Source: Skeletonema tropicum (Eukaryota > Bacillariophyta > Thalassiosirophyceae > Thalassiosirales > Thalassiosiraceae). From it: 64,000 nucleotides of DNA. The stretch covers positions 2,480,001 through 2,544,000 of the forward strand of contig CM074139.1 of NCBI GenBank assembly GCA_037178625.1, in the 5' to 3' direction. The notes under the pieces are model-generated. The model saw only the letters and a program-made list of their open reading frames with translations, did no database searches and was not told the DNA's origin. The translations under genes were made by a program, and so were the position numbers. Positions 8,984 through 19,618 of this stretch are shown here, in pieces; the first letter of the stretch is position 1; the number at the start of each line of letters is the position of its first letter.

Positions 8984-9487
8984 ATGAAATCCAACGCAAC
9001 AATTCTCTACTGCTGCTACGTGCTGCTTTGTTTGGATGGAACGGTGTCCTATTCGACACTGTCGTCTCTACCGCCTCCTCGTTTACTACCAACTCCTCCT
9101 CAGTGGTCGTCCGTGACGACACCGCGAAGCCCTACGGCAGATGTTGCTGTGGAGCCATTGCTAAACATGGAAAGCGTATTCCGACGTGCAAAAAATCGAC
9201 TACAAACGCTTGTTAGGAAGAAAACCGAGAAGAAGAAGCAAAAGGAACCAGAAGAGATGTGGCAAGTACTATTTCATGATACTGAGTATCTCCCGGGCCA
9301 TGTGGCACGGGCACTGGCAAAGGTGTTTCCAATCTCGCGAAAGGCCGCCTTCGAAATCTGCCTGCGTGCCCGTGAGGAGGGAATGGTACCGTTAACTGTA
9401 TGTAGTAAGAAGGAAGCAGAAAAATATTGTGGAGCAATACTTCGTCAGGGGCTCGTGGCTACCATTGAACCGCTTGATTTTACATGA
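8984..9487 (+). CDS. ClpS-like N-degron adaptor, secretory/plastid targeted
   Basis: The C-terminal 70 residues fit the ClpS fold: MWQVLFHDTEYLPGHVARAL, then KVFPISRKAAFEICLRAREE, and the strand/helix pattern ending GLVATIEPL. ClpS delivers proteins with destabilising N-termini to the Clp protease. The chosen start (ATG at 8984) gives a signal peptide, MKSNATILYCCYVLLCLDG, followed by a Pro/Ser-rich segment and a basic stretch (RRAKNRLQTLVRKKTEKKKQ), consistent with a bipartite plastid presequence, although no Phe follows the predicted cleavage. The frame opens earlier but that part is Thr/Pro/Ser-rich leader. The usual pocket NDD is replaced by HDTE with one extra residue, and the pocket His region (VHYQG in E. 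coli) reads AREEG, so recognition of classic N-degrons is doubtful. Confidence 0.75.
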   Translation: MKSNATILYCCYVLLCLDGTVSYSTLSSLPPPRLLPTPPQWSSVTTPRSPTADVAVEPLLNMESVFRRAKNRLQTLVRKKTEKKKQKEPEEMWQVLFHDTEYLPGHVARALAKVFPISRKAAFEICLRAREEGMVPLTVCSKKEAEKYCGAILRQGLVATIEPLDFT

Positions 9488-9648
9488 ATAGGATCTGATT
9501 AACTTTGTATTTATTTAGATATCCATCCAGATATCGTTCTTTCTGAGCTATCGACTCAAATATGCATGCTGCATTTTCTACCCACCCGGCTGAGTGCAAC
9601 TGGATCATTTTGATTCTTTTCATAATGTTCCGGTTCCGGTAAAGAAGA

Positions 9649-10090
9649 GAGAAGGGGATTGTTAGTAGAGAGTTGAAGGGGAGGCAGGATTAGAGAGATA
9701 AGTGAAAAGGAAATTATATTTGGGAACAAAACAAGGTGGAAACAATACACGGAAAGTTTGGAATCATGGTGATTGGTTGCAAATGGAACGTAACATAATG
9801 AACTAATACATATATATGAACTAATAATAGTCTCTTTGGATCAATGATAGGAATGCTGTGTCTTGAGTGTGGAAGTAGTATGTTTTGCTTAGAAACAATT
9901 TGACACTCACTATTTCTGTGCAAGTACTTAACTTCAGATCAAACAGTAGAGGAGCAGTTGGAGCTGGGTATAGCATAGTTGCATTTCTCCATTTCATTGT
10001 AGAAGGTTTTTGCAGGATTCGATTGGCACTTATGTTAGATGGTTTGGCGGAGGCATATAGAAATTGAGCAAAGAATCGCATTATTCTAAA
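9649..10090 (+). pseudogene. Duplicated PSMB3 tail plus 3' flank (copy III)
   Basis: GAGAAGGGGATTGTTAGTAG followed by AGTTGAAGGGGAGGCAGGAT and a stop (TAG, 9691-9693) reproduces the last 15 codons of PSMB3, and the next ~400 bp reproduce its 3' flank in order. The rest of the proteasome gene is absent, so this cannot be functional. It lies directly upstream of MATH-BTB copy 2, just as copies I/II lie upstream of copy 1, so the duplicated unit was [PSMB3 tail and flank + MATH-BTB gene]. Confidence 0.88.
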
Positions 10091-10311
10091 AAAGCGCCTG
10101 AATACTCTATCATCTCCTGGAGGCCACGGTCAAAAGATGAAAATTCAAATTTTTGAAATTTCTGCCATCGCCCAGATGATGATGATGACATATCTACAAT
10201 ACATAATATCATGAGTCATGAGGTATTGTAGCGTGCTACAGATTCTGCGCTGAAGACAACAGAATAAGGCTGAAATTAAGCTATAGATAAGGGTGTCGTA
10301 AGATCATAGAC

Positions 10312-11510
10312 ATGGCAGTTAAGATTAATGGCAAGGTTACCGTAGGATGCCCTCTTCCAGCTTGTCCTGTTAGCGGCGTGGAGTGGAGGACGTTCCAATT
10401 CCACATTCATGACTTCGCTAACTTGAGCACCACGAAGGGCCATTACATCGTATCGCCAGAATTCACCTGCAATGGACATCAGTGGGAGCTTCTTGTCTAC
10501 CCTGGTGGTCGTAGTATCGCGGTCGAAGGACAAGTGTCAGCTTACCTCCGTCATCTTTCAGAGGAGCCGATCACGACCAGATTTGAACTAAAGATTATTA
10601 ATAAGTTTGGGGAAACAGTAACGAAAGGCTCTTCGTCTAGAAAGCGAATTAAAACCGGTGGGGGCTGGCCCAATTTCATCTCTCGCTCCGCCATCTTGGA
10701 TGAATCAAAAAATATTCTGGACAGCAATGGCACGCTGACAGTCGTTTTCTCTATGGAAGTGGAACGACGACTGTGTTTGTTCCCAAGAATCCTCTACTCA
10801 AGATGATGAAAGATATGTTTAATAATGAGAAAACAGCAGATGTATGCTTTGAAGTCAGTGCTGCGCAAGAAACAGATGATGATAATGGGGGGACGAAGAG
10901 GATAAAAACAACCACTCCTTTTTACGCTCACCGCTGGATACTGGAGAAGTGCGCACCCATGCTTGCTGCCATCGTAGAATCAAATGACAGTGGCAGAGTA
11001 ATAACAGCTTTGGTTGATGATGTCAAGCCAGTGATCTTCAGTCACTTGCTTTTCTATGTATATGGAGGGAGCATCCCAAAAGAAGAACTCAAGGCGCATG
11101 CGATAGATATCATCGATGCTGCAGACAAGTATTCCATCGTCAACCTCAAGTTGGAAGCTGAAGCAGAATATGTCCAGTCAGTGGATATATGCCTTGATAA
11201 TGCAATGGATAATCTACTTTATGCAGATTCAAGAAACTGTGCACTACTCAAGGAGGCAGTCATGAATTTCTTGGCAGATAATCATGGTGAGGCCGCTACA
11301 CACATTTCTTTCATGGACTGCCCTGGCCATGTGGTGAAAGATCTTCTCATTGCAATCGGTAGGAATAGCAAGAAAGACTCAAATGGAACAAATGCCGATG
11401 AGTTAGCTACCCTTTCAGTGAGTGAACTTCGGAGGAGGCTTAATGAAAAGGGTTTGGAAGTTGATGGGTCTCGTGAGGCAATGATTGAATCCATCAAGAG
11501 CCATTCTTAA
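10312..11510 (+). pseudogene. MATH-BTB-SAP family, copy 2, one-base frameshift
   Basis: Starts MAVKINGKVTVGCPLP. The MATH domain is complete in the first frame (to 10806). Near 10764, GTGGAACGACGACTG lacks one base found in copy 3 (GTGGAACCGACGACTG), moving the BTB domain and SAP-like tail (LSVSELRRRLNEKGLEVDGS) into the next frame (10773-11510). No intron signals fit. Apart from this base the copy is well preserved, including BTB core FYAHRWILEKCAPMLAAIVE and the helical DIIDAADKYSIVNLKLEAEA. Recently broken, or a sequencing error. Confidence 0.85.
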
Positions 11511-11787
11511 GTTACTGCTTGCTTGTATTATGATTCGTTGTACATTCATCGCACAAAGAAGAAGAAATCGAAGTAATGAAAAGGAATGATGGCATGGAAA
11601 TCATCATCAGGCAAAACATGATGACATGATGCAATCTCTGGGTGCTGGATATTCACTTGGAAATGTACGTGAGGCACTACTCTTTCTTTTTCAACTCTTT
11701 GATGGCTTAGATTAACCGTGCAGAGGTAGAAGGTCATCATGCATAACCAAGGCCTCATATCCCTTTAAAATGTCTTCGTGAATCACC

Positions 11788-13723
11788 CTAAAGTAACCGC
11801 TCGATCCTCTTTTTTTTGTCAAGTTCTTCACACTTTTCTCTAAAATCGCTAAAGATAGAAGAACCCACTTTCTTCGTGACACCCCTTCGTTTCTTTTCCG
11901 ACGACGTGTTTATTGGAGTTTTTATTGGAGTCGCCGACTTTACTCCTTCCTTCTTGCTTGATCTTTCTTTACGAGACGCCTTGCCATTCTTTGAATTGCC
12001 GTGCTTGGAACTCTTCATTTTCTTCTTCTCTCCTTCCACTGGCGATGCACCAGTAAACATCAAATCGTCTCCTGCTGGAGATTTGATCTCCTCAGCATCT
12101 AACTCAAGCTTGGACTTGGACTCTGTTGCACACGGGAGACTTTTCGTCACATTTCTTCCTGTCAGCTCAAGGTCACCACCATCTCCCAAATCACCAGCCC
12201 ACTTGCCCTCAAAGGCATTGGAATCAAAATCAAATCTACCTTCGATCAGGACCATTACCCCACTAGTATCCTCCTGGGTGACCCACCACGCTGTACCAGA
12301 ATAAGAGACGAGGCCGTCAAGTACTGAAGAGTACTGAGCTTCGCCTAATTCCATTGTACCTTGAATACCATAGCCTTCTCCATTATCATTGAGCATTAAA
12401 ACACCACGTCCAGGGGTTTCTAATCCATCGTTGTACGATACCAAGTCAAAATCTGCGGAGTACTTGTTAAAAGATGCCGAAGCTATTACTCCTTCACCTT
12501 CACTGCTCACTGAATTCTTCGCTGTGTTTACGGCCAACTGAAAAGAAGCACGACTCTTTCCTGCTTCTTCATCTTCTTCATCTTCTTCTTCTTCTTCGTC
12601 ACAATTACTAGAAGAGGCCACTCCTTCCTCAAGAGCCCAATACGGGGTCTTATCTCCATCCAATGGTTCTTCAACAGATTCCCTTGACACTTCTCGCTCG
12701 ACTGAAAAGTCCTGGGCTCGTGAGTCTTGCCGCACTTTGTCTAGAGCTTCTGTCAGTTCATCCCGTTCTGAGAACAAAGCTGTGTTAACACCGTATGACT
12801 GTAATTCTTCCTTGATTTCTTTTATAGACATGGAGGACACATCTCTGCTGGTGCTGAGGGCCTGTTGTGTTTCAACTTCAGCTGAATCATTGTCGCCTTT
12901 AAGAGCTTTCACAACATTCCTGCCATGGAGCGAGTAATTACCAGATTTGTATATAGTTTTCCACGTCCCCACAAAGATATCATTATTGAAGTCAAACTTC
13001 CCAATGTTAAGTATCTGATACCCTCTTTTATCTGATCCTTGTTCCAACCAACACGCATGCCCTGAATAGTATACAGTCTAAGCAAACAAATGAGTGAGTT
13101 CATCATACTTCTTCGTCGTCAATAATTTAGATTGAATCATTCCTCACCGCTTTGCATCTGTATTTGGCTATCTCTGTCGTTCGATTTGTATGCCCATTAC
13201 CTTCCATTGTGTATCCATCTCTTCCATTATCCTTGAGTTTCAAGTTAAGACCGTACTCTCCCCTAAAATCTCCTTCGTAACTGTCAAAGCGGTCATTGGT
13301 GTTATCGCAAGCAGCAACAGCAAGTCTTTTCACTTGGTATGGTGCTTCCTCTATGGCTTTGTCAAACTCGATTTCACTTGTGTTCTCACTACAATCACAA
13401 CAATCACAAGATGCTGCTGGGCACTCTCCGCCCATACACTTGTACAAAGAGCAGAGACCTGTTACTACGGCTAGCACAATATACACACTTTGTACTCCAC
13501 TCATGCCGTCATTATCTTTATATCCGCCGACCCCATCACCTGCACTTTTCGCCATGTCAACTACATCTGGTACCTTACTCCAGCCATGCCTGAGACCCCG
13601 AACTACAAGACTGCCCAAATCAATGTCTTCGCTATTTTCTGGAGAAGAGAGCATTTGATAATGATTTGCGCGATGGCTATGAGCTGAAGCAGTGATCAGT
13701 GATGACAAAATCGATGAAAACAA
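11788..13723 (-). CDS. Two-exon membrane protein with two beta-rich repeats and SAP-like motif
   Basis: Exons 13148-13723 and 11788-13077 (minus strand) are joined by a 70-bp intron (13078-13147; GTGAGG...GCTTAG, phase 0), giving about 621 aa. The splice is supported because it completes a repeat: repeat 1 reads TVYYSGHACWLEQGSDKRGY / KFDFNNDIFVGTWK / HGRNVVKAL, repeat 2 reads SYSGTAWWVTQEDTSGVMVL / RFDFDSNAFEGKWA / TGRNVTKSL. Exon 1 has a membrane helix (SVYIVLAVVTGLCSLYKCM) followed by a Cys cluster (CPAASCDCCDC). Between the repeats lies a SAP-like stretch (MSIKEIKEELQSYGVNTALF) and an acidic run; the C-terminus is Lys/Ser-rich. The repeats look like small beta-sheet modules. Function unknown. 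Confidence 0.75.
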
Positions 13724-14272
13724 TAAGCTACACGAAGCAAGGAGTGGTAATATATTGAGTTCGAGAAGAAAGACCGTCTACATAATAAGTATTATGGCTG
13801 ATGTCTATTCTATTACATTTCACCAGACAAACATCATCGATAGATTTATGTAAGAAGCAGCGCCCCGAGCCCAGAGCCTGAGCTATGAAAGTGCTGAGCA
13901 TTCATTCGTGCACGGTTCAAGCTGTCGTGCGCATGTCTATTGACATGTACCTATGCTGCAATACTGCTTAGCTGGTCTTGAGTCTTGATTGCTCCAAGCT
14001 ACTTATGACTCCTACAAGGCAAGGGTAAAAAATTGCTGTGCAGTTTTGTTTTGTCACTGACATGAGACTGAGACATGATCCGGTATTAAAACAAGGGTAC
14101 AAAAACTGACACAATTTTCTTTATTGAGGATTGAGGACGCATGAGGACGATGGCTGGACGATGGACAAAGGCATGGGGCATGGCTGATGGCTGGACAATG
14201 GCCAATGATCATACTGTTCACATTGCTACATCATAAGTAGTAGCAGACAAAGAAATACAGTGCAGCACGTTC
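13724..14272. other. Intergenic region
   Basis: Upstream region of the two-exon minus-strand gene and of MATH-BTB copy 3. It contains short GGCTGGAC/GGACGATGG repetitions near 14140-14200. No ORF or RNA gene seen. Confidence 0.4.
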
Positions 14273-15529
14273 ATGTCATTACCTAGTAGAATAAATGGGC
14301 TGATCCACGGCAAAGTGTCCGTAGGATGCCCTCCTCCACCATCATCTATTGACGGCGAGGAGTGGACGACGTTCCAATTCCACTTTCATAACTTCTCTAA
14401 ACTCAGCACCGCGAGGCATCATCACATCGCATCACCAGAGTTCACCTGCAACGGGCATCAGTGGGAGCTTAGTCTCTTCCCTGGTGGTTATGGCGAAGCG
14501 GCCGAAGGGAAAGTGTCAGCTTTCCTCAGTTATCGTTCAAAGGGGCATATCACAACCAGATATGTACTGAAGATAATTAACAAGTTTGGGGAAATAGCAA
14601 AGGAAGCCTCTTCGTCGGAAAGGCAAAATTTCAGTGGAGATTCCAAATCCAGGGGCTGGCACAATTACATTTCTCGCTCCGCCATTTTGGATGAATCCAA
14701 CAATATTCTGGATAGCAATGGCACGCTGACCGTCGTTGTCTCTTTAGAAGTGGAACCGACGACTGTGTTTGTTCCCAAGATTCCTCTACTCAAGATGATG
14801 AAAGATATGTTTAATAATGAGAAAACGGCCGATGTTTGTTTTGAAGTCAGCACTGCGAAAGAAACAAAAGATGATGATGATGGAGCGAAGAGGGTAAAAG
14901 CAACAACTCCTTTCTACGCTCACCGCACAATTTTACAGGGGTGCGCACCCATGCTTGCTGCCATCGTAGAATCAAAATCAAACAAATGTGGCGGAGTAGT
15001 AACAGCGTCAGTCATTGATGTGAAACCAGATATCTTTCGCCACTTGCTTTTCTATGTATATGGAGGGAGCGTCCCAAAAGAAGAACTCAAGGCGCATGCG
15101 AAAGATATCATTGATGCCGCAGACAAGTATTCCATCGTCAATCTCAAGTTGGAAGCCGAAGCAGCATACGTCAAGAACACCGAACTTACTTTTGACAACG
15201 CTATGGATAATCTACTTTATGCGGACTCAAGAAACTGTGCACTACTCAAAGAGACGGTCATGAATTTCTTGGCAGATCAACACATCGCGGCCGCTGCAAA
15301 TATTTCTTTCACGGACTTCCCTGGACATGTTGTGAAAGATCTCCTCATCGCAGTTGGTAGAAACAGCAACAAAGAAGCAAATTTACATGGAATAAACATC
15401 AATGGGTGGAATGCTCCTTGCGTAAGTGCTCTCAGGAGAAATCTTAATAAAATGGGTCTGGAAGTTGATGGATCTCGTGAAGCAATGATTGAATCCATCA
15501 GGAGCCATTCTGGATCTATCGTTGGTTAG
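14273..15529 (+). CDS. MATH-BTB-SAP family, copy 3 (intact, 418 aa)
   Basis: Intact frame starting MSLPSRINGLIHGKVSVGCP. MATH domain at about residues 25-155 (EEWTTFQFHFHNFSKLSTAR, FTCNGHQWELSLFPGG, VLKIINKFGE, WHNYISRSAILDESNNILDS); BTB at about 180-300 (MFNNEKTADVCFEVS, FYAHRTILQGCAPMLAAIVE, FRHLLFYVYGGSVPKEELKA); a BACK-like helical stretch (FDNAMDNLLYADSRNCALLK); then a tail at about 385-412 (VSALRRNLNKMGLEVDGSRE) that matches the SAP helix-turn-helix pattern, here with a diverged LHGININGWNAPC insert before it. Probable CUL3 substrate adaptor. Whether the SAP-like tail binds DNA is inference. Copies 3 and 4 are adjacent and co-oriented. Confidence 0.88.
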   Translation: MSLPSRINGLIHGKVSVGCPPPPSSIDGEEWTTFQFHFHNFSKLSTARHHHIASPEFTCNGHQWELSLFPGGYGEAAEGKVSAFLSYRSKGHITTRYVLKIINKFGEIAKEASSSERQNFSGDSKSRGWHNYISRSAILDESNNILDSNGTLTVVVSLEVEPTTVFVPKIPLLKMMKDMFNNEKTADVCFEVSTAKETKDDDDGAKRVKATTPFYAHRTILQGCAPMLAAIVESKSNKCGGVVTASVIDVKPDIFRHLLFYVYGGSVPKEELKAHAKDIIDAADKYSIVNLKLEAEAAYVKNTELTFDNAMDNLLYADSRNCALLKETVMNFLADQHIAAAANISFTDFPGHVVKDLLIAVGRNSNKEANLHGININGWNAPCVSALRRNLNKMGLEVDGSREAMIESIRSHSGSIVG

Positions 15530-16040
15530 CTTTTGTTTGCATTTCTTCTTTGCAATTTTGTCATCTAATCGTCAGTAAAGTTGCTTCTGATACACTCCTA
15601 ATCTACGCCGTACATACTGTGAAAATGTATTGGCTAGAAGGGGCAGCATAGATCGATGGAGTTGTGGAGACCAAAGTAGCGTTCTTCCTTTGCATTTGAA
15701 AGCATTGTGAGAGAAGAAGCATGAGGTTGAGGTTGTGAAGGCTCTATATATATACCCAGAGAGGTGTGCCACCGAGGAGGATACAGAGAAGCCGAAGTCC
15801 TTTCTTAGATGATGATTAAGTAGGTAGTGTAACATACTCTTCTCACAAGCGAGATTTTCTCTCGATCAAGAATTTGGTCTACTTGTGAGGAATCAATCGT
15901 AGTATTCGATCAATCATGCCAACGAAATTTTAGACTCGCTCTTCTACTTCACCGTTGTCCTCTTGTTGTTGTTCACTTCATGGCCATCACATTCTGAAAA
16001 CATCTTGATTAGGTCTGAGCAGTTGTATGAAATCAAAATC
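15530..16040. other. Intergenic region between MATH-BTB copies 3 and 4
   Basis: No coding potential recognised. A TATATATA sequence lies near 15747 and CT/TTG-rich stretches near 15960. The promoter of copy 4 is expected here. The upstream sequence differs from that of copies 1 and 2. Confidence 0.35.
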
Positions 16041-17246
16041 ATGTCACGCCGAATCGAAAACGCCGAAGTGACCGTAGGATACCCCCCTCCACCCTCTTCC
16101 TCTGTAAGCGGCGAGGAGTGGAAGACGTTCCAATTCCACTTTCACGGCTTCGCTAAACTCAGCACCACGAAGAATCATTACGTTGCATCACCCAAGTTCA
16201 CCTGCAATGGACATCAGTGGGAGATTGAGGTCTACCCTGGCGGTTATGACGAAGCGGCCGAAGGAAAAGTGACAGCTTTCCTCCATCATCTTTCAGTGGG
16301 GAGCATCACGACCAGGTATGTAATACAGGTTATTGACAAGTTTGGGAAAACAGCGAAGGAAGCCTCTTCGTCTGGAAATAATTTCAGTGGCAACATCAAC
16401 CTCTGGGGCTGGCACAATTTCATCTCTCGCTCCGCCATTTTGGATGAATCCAACAATATTCTGGATAGCAATGGCACGCTGACCGTCGTTGTTTCTCTAG
16501 AAGAGGAACCGACGACTGTGTTTGCCCCCCAAAATCATTTTGTCAAGATGATGAAAGAGTTGCTCAATGATGAGACAACCGCCGATGTTCGCTTTGAAGT
16601 CAGCAGCATTGACGGGAAAAGGGGAAAGAAGAAGAAATCAAAGTCATCGATTTTATTCTACGCTCATCGCTTGATTCTTGAGAAATGCGCACCCATGCTT
16701 GCTGCCCGATGTGGATCAAACGATGGTGGTGGATTAGTAACAGCTTTGGTCGATGATGTCAATCCAGATGTCTTCCGTCACTTGCTTTCCTATGTGTATG
16801 GAGGGAGCATCCCAGAAGAAGAAATCAAGACACATGCGAAAGATATCATCGATGCTGCAGACAAGTATTCCATCGTCAATCTCAAGTTGGAAACCGAAGC
16901 AGCATACGTACAGTCGACCGATATCAGTCTTGACAATGCTATGGATAATCTACTTTATGCGGACTCAAGAAACTGCGCACTTCTCAAAGAGGCAGTCATG
17001 AATTTCATGGCTGGGAATGATTACGATGCTGCTGAAAACATCTCTTTCACAGATTTCCCTCCACATTGCGCAAAAGATCTCCTCATAGCAGTAGGCAGGA
17101 ACAACAAGAAAGTCGCAAATGGAACTAATGCCGATGAGTTGAGTACCCTTTCCGTGAGTGAACTCAGGAGGAGGCTTAATGCGAAGGGTTTGGAAGTCGA
17201 TGGGTCTCGTGAGGCAATGATTGAATCCATCAAGAACAGTTCTTGA
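16041..17246 (+). CDS. MATH-BTB-SAP family, copy 4 (intact, 401 aa)
   Basis: Start at MSRRIENAEVTVGYPPPPSS; the frame extends upstream but has no earlier ATG. MATH domain at about residues 20-145 (EEWKTFQFHFHGFAKLSTTK), BTB at about 170-285 (LLNDETTADVRFEVS, then a basic KRGKKKKSKSS insert, FYAHRLILEKCAPMLAARCG), helical DNAMDNLLYADSRNCALLKE, and SAP-like tail LSVSELRRRLNAKGLEVDGS. The Lys-rich insert inside BTB could act as a nuclear localisation signal. N-terminal RIENAE and the following block are shared with minus-strand copies 6-8, so copy 4 is closest to that group, suggesting the inverted copies arose from it. Probable CUL3 adaptor. Confidence 0.88.
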   Translation: MSRRIENAEVTVGYPPPPSSSVSGEEWKTFQFHFHGFAKLSTTKNHYVASPKFTCNGHQWEIEVYPGGYDEAAEGKVTAFLHHLSVGSITTRYVIQVIDKFGKTAKEASSSGNNFSGNINLWGWHNFISRSAILDESNNILDSNGTLTVVVSLEEEPTTVFAPQNHFVKMMKELLNDETTADVRFEVSSIDGKRGKKKKSKSSILFYAHRLILEKCAPMLAARCGSNDGGGLVTALVDDVNPDVFRHLLSYVYGGSIPEEEIKTHAKDIIDAADKYSIVNLKLETEAAYVQSTDISLDNAMDNLLYADSRNCALLKEAVMNFMAGNDYDAAENISFTDFPPHCAKDLLIAVGRNNKKVANGTNADELSTLSVSELRRRLNAKGLEVDGSREAMIESIKNSS

Positions 17247-18139
17247 GATACTGCTTGTTTGCTTTCCTTGCGGTTGCTGGTGCCTGGTGCTGGCGGATTT
17301 GAGGTCATAGCTTTGCTGTCCACAATTCTATCCAATGAATTCTTCTTCCTCGGCCTCGACAATAATAAACAAATAGAAATCCTTATATGAGTATAGGTTT
17401 GCTTCGCTTTAGGCCTCAACACACTCCCTACCCACTTTGCATTCAATCCTTGAAACTTATCTACACAAGTCAGAATGGCGATTGCTTCTTTCGTAGGCCT
17501 AATTTGATCTATTGGTACTTGATTGCAGATTGTGGTTGATGATATGTTGTGGAGAGTATTGACCTAGTTGGCTGTTGTTGGTGAGTGTCTGTTGTGAAGC
17601 CCTCGGCTGAGCTTTGTTTCTACATTCTGAAGATTGCAATATCGATTCAGCCTGAGCTTGACCTTGAGACGATTCTGGCTGCAAAACGAAAAGTGATCTG
17701 GCCGAGCTGCGCACAAGAGAAGCCACAGGAGTGATCCGATCAGGCCAATAGATCTCCATGAGAGCTCTCCAAAAGCCTTTGAGGAAGTGCAGGTGCAAGG
17801 TGCTGCCAGCCGTGTGGCAATGAGAAGGTAATACCGTACTCATTCGGTGCGACAGAATTTTGAGATGCCAATCTTCATTTGTCATCAAGGAATGCAAACC
17901 AAGCAACTCCAACGTGTCACCGACGCCTCAAATCAAATCAAGTTGATCGATGGCGTCAGAAATTGGAATAGTAAGGCGATAGAGAAGGGCACGGGGCGTG
18001 CATAAAACAGTTGAAGAATTGATAAGCACTTCAGTCTCTTCTTCGGCGCATAGAAGCAATCGAGTGCTCAAGAAAGCGTTCCATCACATCTACACATAAC
18101 ACATCACTCTTCAGGAGCTCTTCAGGTTTTTCAGAAAAC
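17247..18139. other. Intergenic region upstream of PEX11-like gene
   Basis: An 893-bp gap. A 137-codon minus-strand ORF (17499-17912) has low-information composition rich in Gln, Ser, His and Asn, no domain and no duplicate elsewhere; I do not call it. The promoter of the PEX11-like gene should lie in the last few hundred bases. Confidence 0.4.
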
Positions 18140-19618
18140 ATGAGTCCAAAACGAAATGGCAAAGCTCCATCGGTGTCACCTGTCAAATTCAACGCTGGTG
18201 GCAGTAAAAAGAGTTCTCAGTCCAGCAAGAAGCAAAGTGATGCTCTAGCTGATACATCCTCGCAAAAGAATGAAGTAGCATCAACCAACAGTGATGTTAC
18301 AAGAAAAAGTAGTAACAGTAGCGGAAAAGGAACTACCACCAGCGACAACAAAGAAGTTACTGTTGACCCTACTACAGCCAACAACATTCAATGGATCACA
18401 TCCGGCCTACAAAAGAAACAATCACCACTCTCCCTCAAACATTGGATTGCAACTGTCCTAACACTTGATGGACGAGACAAGTTCACCAAGATCTTGCAAT
18501 ATTCATGTCGTTTATTAGGTTGGTACTTTGCCGGATTGGCAGTAAGAAGTGAGCGTAGCGAATTGAGCACTGCCATTGGTAATAATATCAGTGCGTCTAA
18601 ATTTTATCAAGCACTATCCACAAGATTCACCTCCCTCTACAAATCACTAGTCACTTCTCGAAAGGCATTTCGGATGGGTCGATCGATCATTGAATGGGAC
18701 AAGATTCGGAGTATGGGGTGGGGTGAGTATTTGGGGTATTTTATTCGCCATCCTTTGGAAGAGGGTGGTGGTAGGAATCGTGAGGGAAGGGATAGCTTGT
18801 TGGGGAGACTGGATACTCATCCAATTCCAGAGGAGGAGGAAGAGGATGCTGTAGAAGAAGATGAAAAGAGTTGGAATGGCGAAGAAACAAGTGCAGCCGT
18901 GGAAGAAAAGAAGGATGATACGGCCGCCACGGATGAGAAAGTCATTTCCAGACCAGGGAGGCCAATTCTACCCTCGAGAATGTCAAGCAATATTGGATGG
19001 GGTCCATCGACTACCACTTCTGCCGAGGAAGATTCATCTGAAACACACCATCGTCCACCACCTCCTCCTAGAACAGTGAGTGAAATGGGACGACAAATGT
19101 ATCGACCATATCCAACACAGTCTTCCACATCCTTTGGTTCCTACCAACAACTTAAGGGGACATCCAAACTTGCGACACAAACACCAGCAACACCTGCATG
19201 GAAACTCATAGGGGGAACACTTAAACTATTCGGTCTCATGGGGTTCTGGGCCTTCGATAACATCTCCTTCCTAACCAGCTCTGGATTCTTGGACCCCATC
19301 ACCACTACACACGATGCAAAGAATAATGCTCCAATACGAACGAAACGGAAACAACGCGCATCAGAATATGCAGCACGATGTTACTTTATGGGTGCTTTGG
19401 CGGGGTTGTATGTGAATTTGAGATCGTTTTGGATTCATGGGAATGGTCCTTTGGTGGAGGCACGGCGAACATATGAGTCTGCTACTAGCAGCAGCAGTGA
19501 TGGCAAAGAAGGTGATGAGAGCAGTGAAGCACAACGTGCTCTCAAAAAGATTGAACAAAAGCACTTCACACTATTCCTAGCATTACTCAAGAGCATATTG
19601 CGACGTGACGGTATTTAG
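18140..19618 (+). CDS. PEX11-like peroxisomal membrane elongation factor, C-terminus frameshifted
   Basis: The 492-aa frame has Ser/Lys-rich N-terminus, then PEX11 features in order: DKFTKILQYSCRLLGWYFAG (about residues 113-132), SRKAFRMGRSIIEWDKIRS (about 173-192), a long acidic and Pro-rich insertion (about 220-345) atypical for the family, GFWAFDNISFLTSSGF (about 369-385), and YAARCYFMGALAGLYVNLRS. PEX11 tubulates and divides peroxisomes. The frame ends at SILRRDGI, but the next frame (to a stop at 19743-19745) continues the family's C-terminus (CDVTV, then CLCGLISAGTVLYNNFPN). The two pseudogene relatives have GAGCATATGCGACG where this gene has GAGCATATTGCGACG. So one extra T near 19608 removes the terminal helix, or the base is an error. 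Confidence 0.72.
   Translation: MSPKRNGKAPSVSPVKFNAGGSKKSSQSSKKQSDALADTSSQKNEVASTNSDVTRKSSNSSGKGTTTSDNKEVTVDPTTANNIQWITSGLQKKQSPLSLKHWIATVLTLDGRDKFTKILQYSCRLLGWYFAGLAVRSERSELSTAIGNNISASKFYQALSTRFTSLYKSLVTSRKAFRMGRSIIEWDKIRSMGWGEYLGYFIRHPLEEGGGRNREGRDSLLGRLDTHPIPEEEEEDAVEEDEKSWNGEETSAAVEEKKDDTAATDEKVISRPGRPILPSRMSSNIGWGPSTTTSAEEDSSETHHRPPPPPRTVSEMGRQMYRPYPTQSSTSFGSYQQLKGTSKLATQTPATPAWKLIGGTLKLFGLMGFWAFDNISFLTSSGFLDPITTTHDAKNNAPIRTKRKQRASEYAARCYFMGALAGLYVNLRSFWIHGNGPLVEARRTYESATSSSSDGKEGDESSEAQRALKKIEQKHFTLFLALLKSILRRDGI

Noticed and set aside
17499..17912. 137-codon minus-strand ORF
   Set aside because: Low-information composition, no domain, no paralogue, in a likely promoter region.
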